From Undibacterium sp. CCC3.4 (GTDB lineage: Bacteria > Pseudomonadota > Gammaproteobacteria > Burkholderiales > Burkholderiaceae_D): DNA of 64,000 nt. A program made the translations under genes and the position numbers. Below are positions 63,039 to 64,000 of the stretch, piece by piece (position 1 is the first letter of the stretch; every line of letters begins with the position of its first letter). The stretch covers positions 62,001 through 126,000 of the forward strand of contig NZ_CP133779.1 in NCBI RefSeq assembly GCF_034347425.1, written 5' to 3'. The notes beneath the pieces are model-generated. The model searched no databases. It had not been told where the DNA came from and was given only the letters and a program-made list of their open reading frames with translations.

Positions 63039-63332
63039 ATGAGTGAAAATAAGAGAAAAATATTTAGCGGCGCACAAAAAGCCAAGGTGGCAGTTGAGGC
63101 GATCAAAGGCGAAAAGACGATCAATCAGATCGCCCAAGAGTTCGGGGTGCATCCGACGCAGGTCAGCCAGTGGAAGAAAGAATTACTGGAAAATGCAGGC
63201 AGTCTGTTTGAAGGTAAACGCGGTCCGAAACCGGCCAGCACACAGAACGACCCAGACCGTCTCTATGCCAAAATTGGGCAACTGAATATGGAACTCGATT
63301 GGCTTAAAAAAAAGTCAGGGATCAGCCTGTAA
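63039..63332 (+). CDS. Copy D orfA
   Basis: This 97-residue HTH protein is identical in sequence to copy C orfA. Confidence 0.92.
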   Translation: MSENKRKIFSGAQKAKVAVEAIKGEKTINQIAQEFGVHPTQVSQWKKELLENAGSLFEGKRGPKPASTQNDPDRLYAKIGQLNMELDWLKKKSGISL

Positions 63333-63340
63333 CGGTACGA

Positions 63341-64000
63341 TTGCAGTGGGTAGAGCCGCTCTCTGCCCTTTCAATCGCCACACAATGCCGTCTCGTTTCA
63401 GTCACGCGCTCGGTCGTGTACGACAAGAAAAAGCGCTTGCAGGAAGAGATCAATCCGTTTGATAGTTTGCTGTTGCAATTGCTTGACGAGGAATACACCA
63501 GACATCCATTTTACGGCACGCGACGCATGACGCATTACTTGCGAGACTGTGGCCATACAGTGAACCGAAAGCGCGTACAGAGGCTGATGCAGCAACTGGG
63601 ATTGGCAGGTATGGCCCCAGGCCCCAACACCAGTAAAGCGCATCCGCAGAACAAGATTTACCCGTACTTACTGAGAGGTATCGACGTCACTCGACCAAAT
63701 ATGGTCTGGAGTACAGACATCACATTCATCAGGCTGCCGCGGGGTTTTGTGTATCTGGTGGCGATCGTTGACTGGTACAGCCGGAAGCTGCTGTCCTGGC
63801 GGTTGTCGAACACGATGGATGCGGGGTTTTGCGTGGACTGCTTGGAAGAAGCCATAAAATGGTATGGAACGCCGGAGATTTTTAATACCGATCAGGGTGC
63901 GCAGTTTACCAGCCAGGCCTTTACTGGGCTGCTGCTTAGAAACGGCATCAAAATCAGTATGGACGGTCGCGGTCGGGCGCTGGATAATATTTTTGTTGAG
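63341..64000 (+). CDS. Copy D orfB transposase, 3' end outside window
   Basis: The first 220 residues are seen, up to the catalytic Glu region IFVE; D126 and D184 are present. One difference from other copies is Leu for Val in WYSRKLLSW. The rest lies beyond the right edge. Confidence 0.92.
   Translation, partial: MQWVEPLSALSIATQCRLVSVTRSVVYDKKKRLQEEINPFDSLLLQLLDEEYTRHPFYGTRRMTHYLRDCGHTVNRKRVQRLMQQLGLAGMAPGPNTSKAHPQNKIYPYLLRGIDVTRPNMVWSTDITFIRLPRGFVYLVAIVDWYSRKLLSWRLSNTMDAGFCVDCLEEAIKWYGTPEIFNTDQGAQFTSQAFTGLLLRNGIKISMDGRGRALDNIFVE

Larger units (their letters stand above)
62972..64000 (+). mobile_element. IS3-family element, copy D, truncated by window edge
   Basis: The left end TATAGTGGATCC at 62972 and orfA/orfB are as in copies A-C. 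The right end lies beyond the window. It has an A8 slippery run. The flanking triplet on the left is TTG. Confidence 0.92.

Overview
The window looks like a chromosomal segment of a betaproteobacterium, most likely Oxalobacteraceae-like (inference). The reasons are moderate overall GC, a beta-type general porin, an FrcBCA-type sugar transporter, HicAB of a betaproteobacterial type, and many dispersed short repeats with low-GC and high-GC inserts. No rRNA, tRNA or CRISPR array was seen.

Layout. 1-2.9 kb: the end of a phage-tail-like or contractile cluster (partial unknown protein, tail-collar protein, GH19 lysin). 2.9-7.8 kb: two divergent winged-helix regulators, one an 1100-residue STAND NTPase. 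7.8-10.3 kb: DsbA-like and MBL-fold genes with a divergent LysR gene. 10.4-12.7 kb: hicA/hicB split by a MITE-like repeat, a DJ-1/PfpI protein behind TetR-type operators, and a Phd antitoxin with a truncated PIN toxin. 13-20.3 kb: a coherent fructose-type sugar locus (PfkB kinase, ROK repressor, RbsD/FucU mutarotase, FrcA/C/B, porin). The transporter and porin promoters share an AT-rich inverted-repeat operator. 20.7-28 kb: a DctB/DctR-like two-component pair with a KgtP-like MFS permease, an OmpR/EnvZ-like pair, and a DUF2147 protein. 28-39 kb: HDOD protein, orphan nucleotidyltransferase, lactonase, amino-acid ABC transporter (ATPase with a premature amber stop), and an eight-haem electron-transfer operon.

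From about 39 kb onward the window is an accessory island. It contains an integrase fragment and a type I restriction-modification locus (hsdM-yhcG-hsdS-hsdR) broken by insertions. Two IS3-family copies and one further rve-transposase element lie in the locus. A third IS3 copy sits just upstream and a fourth runs off the right edge. Between the insertion sequences lies a low-GC cassette (53.3-57.2 kb): a lipoprotein, a radical SAM/SPASM enzyme, a Tat-like protein with a RiPP-leader-like segment and a long Ala/Val/Ile hydrophobic stretch, a bacterial PH-domain membrane protein and a DUF4019-like Tat protein. I regard this as the best candidate for an undescribed system. An IS66 element, an unknown gene and a GC-rich AbiE toxin-antitoxin pair follow.

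Three short-repeat families recur: MITE-1 (17-bp termini, about 240 bp), MITE-2 (CTAGGGAAGCGC termini, about 165 bp) and a 49-bp palindrome. Several of them alter gene ends or spacing.
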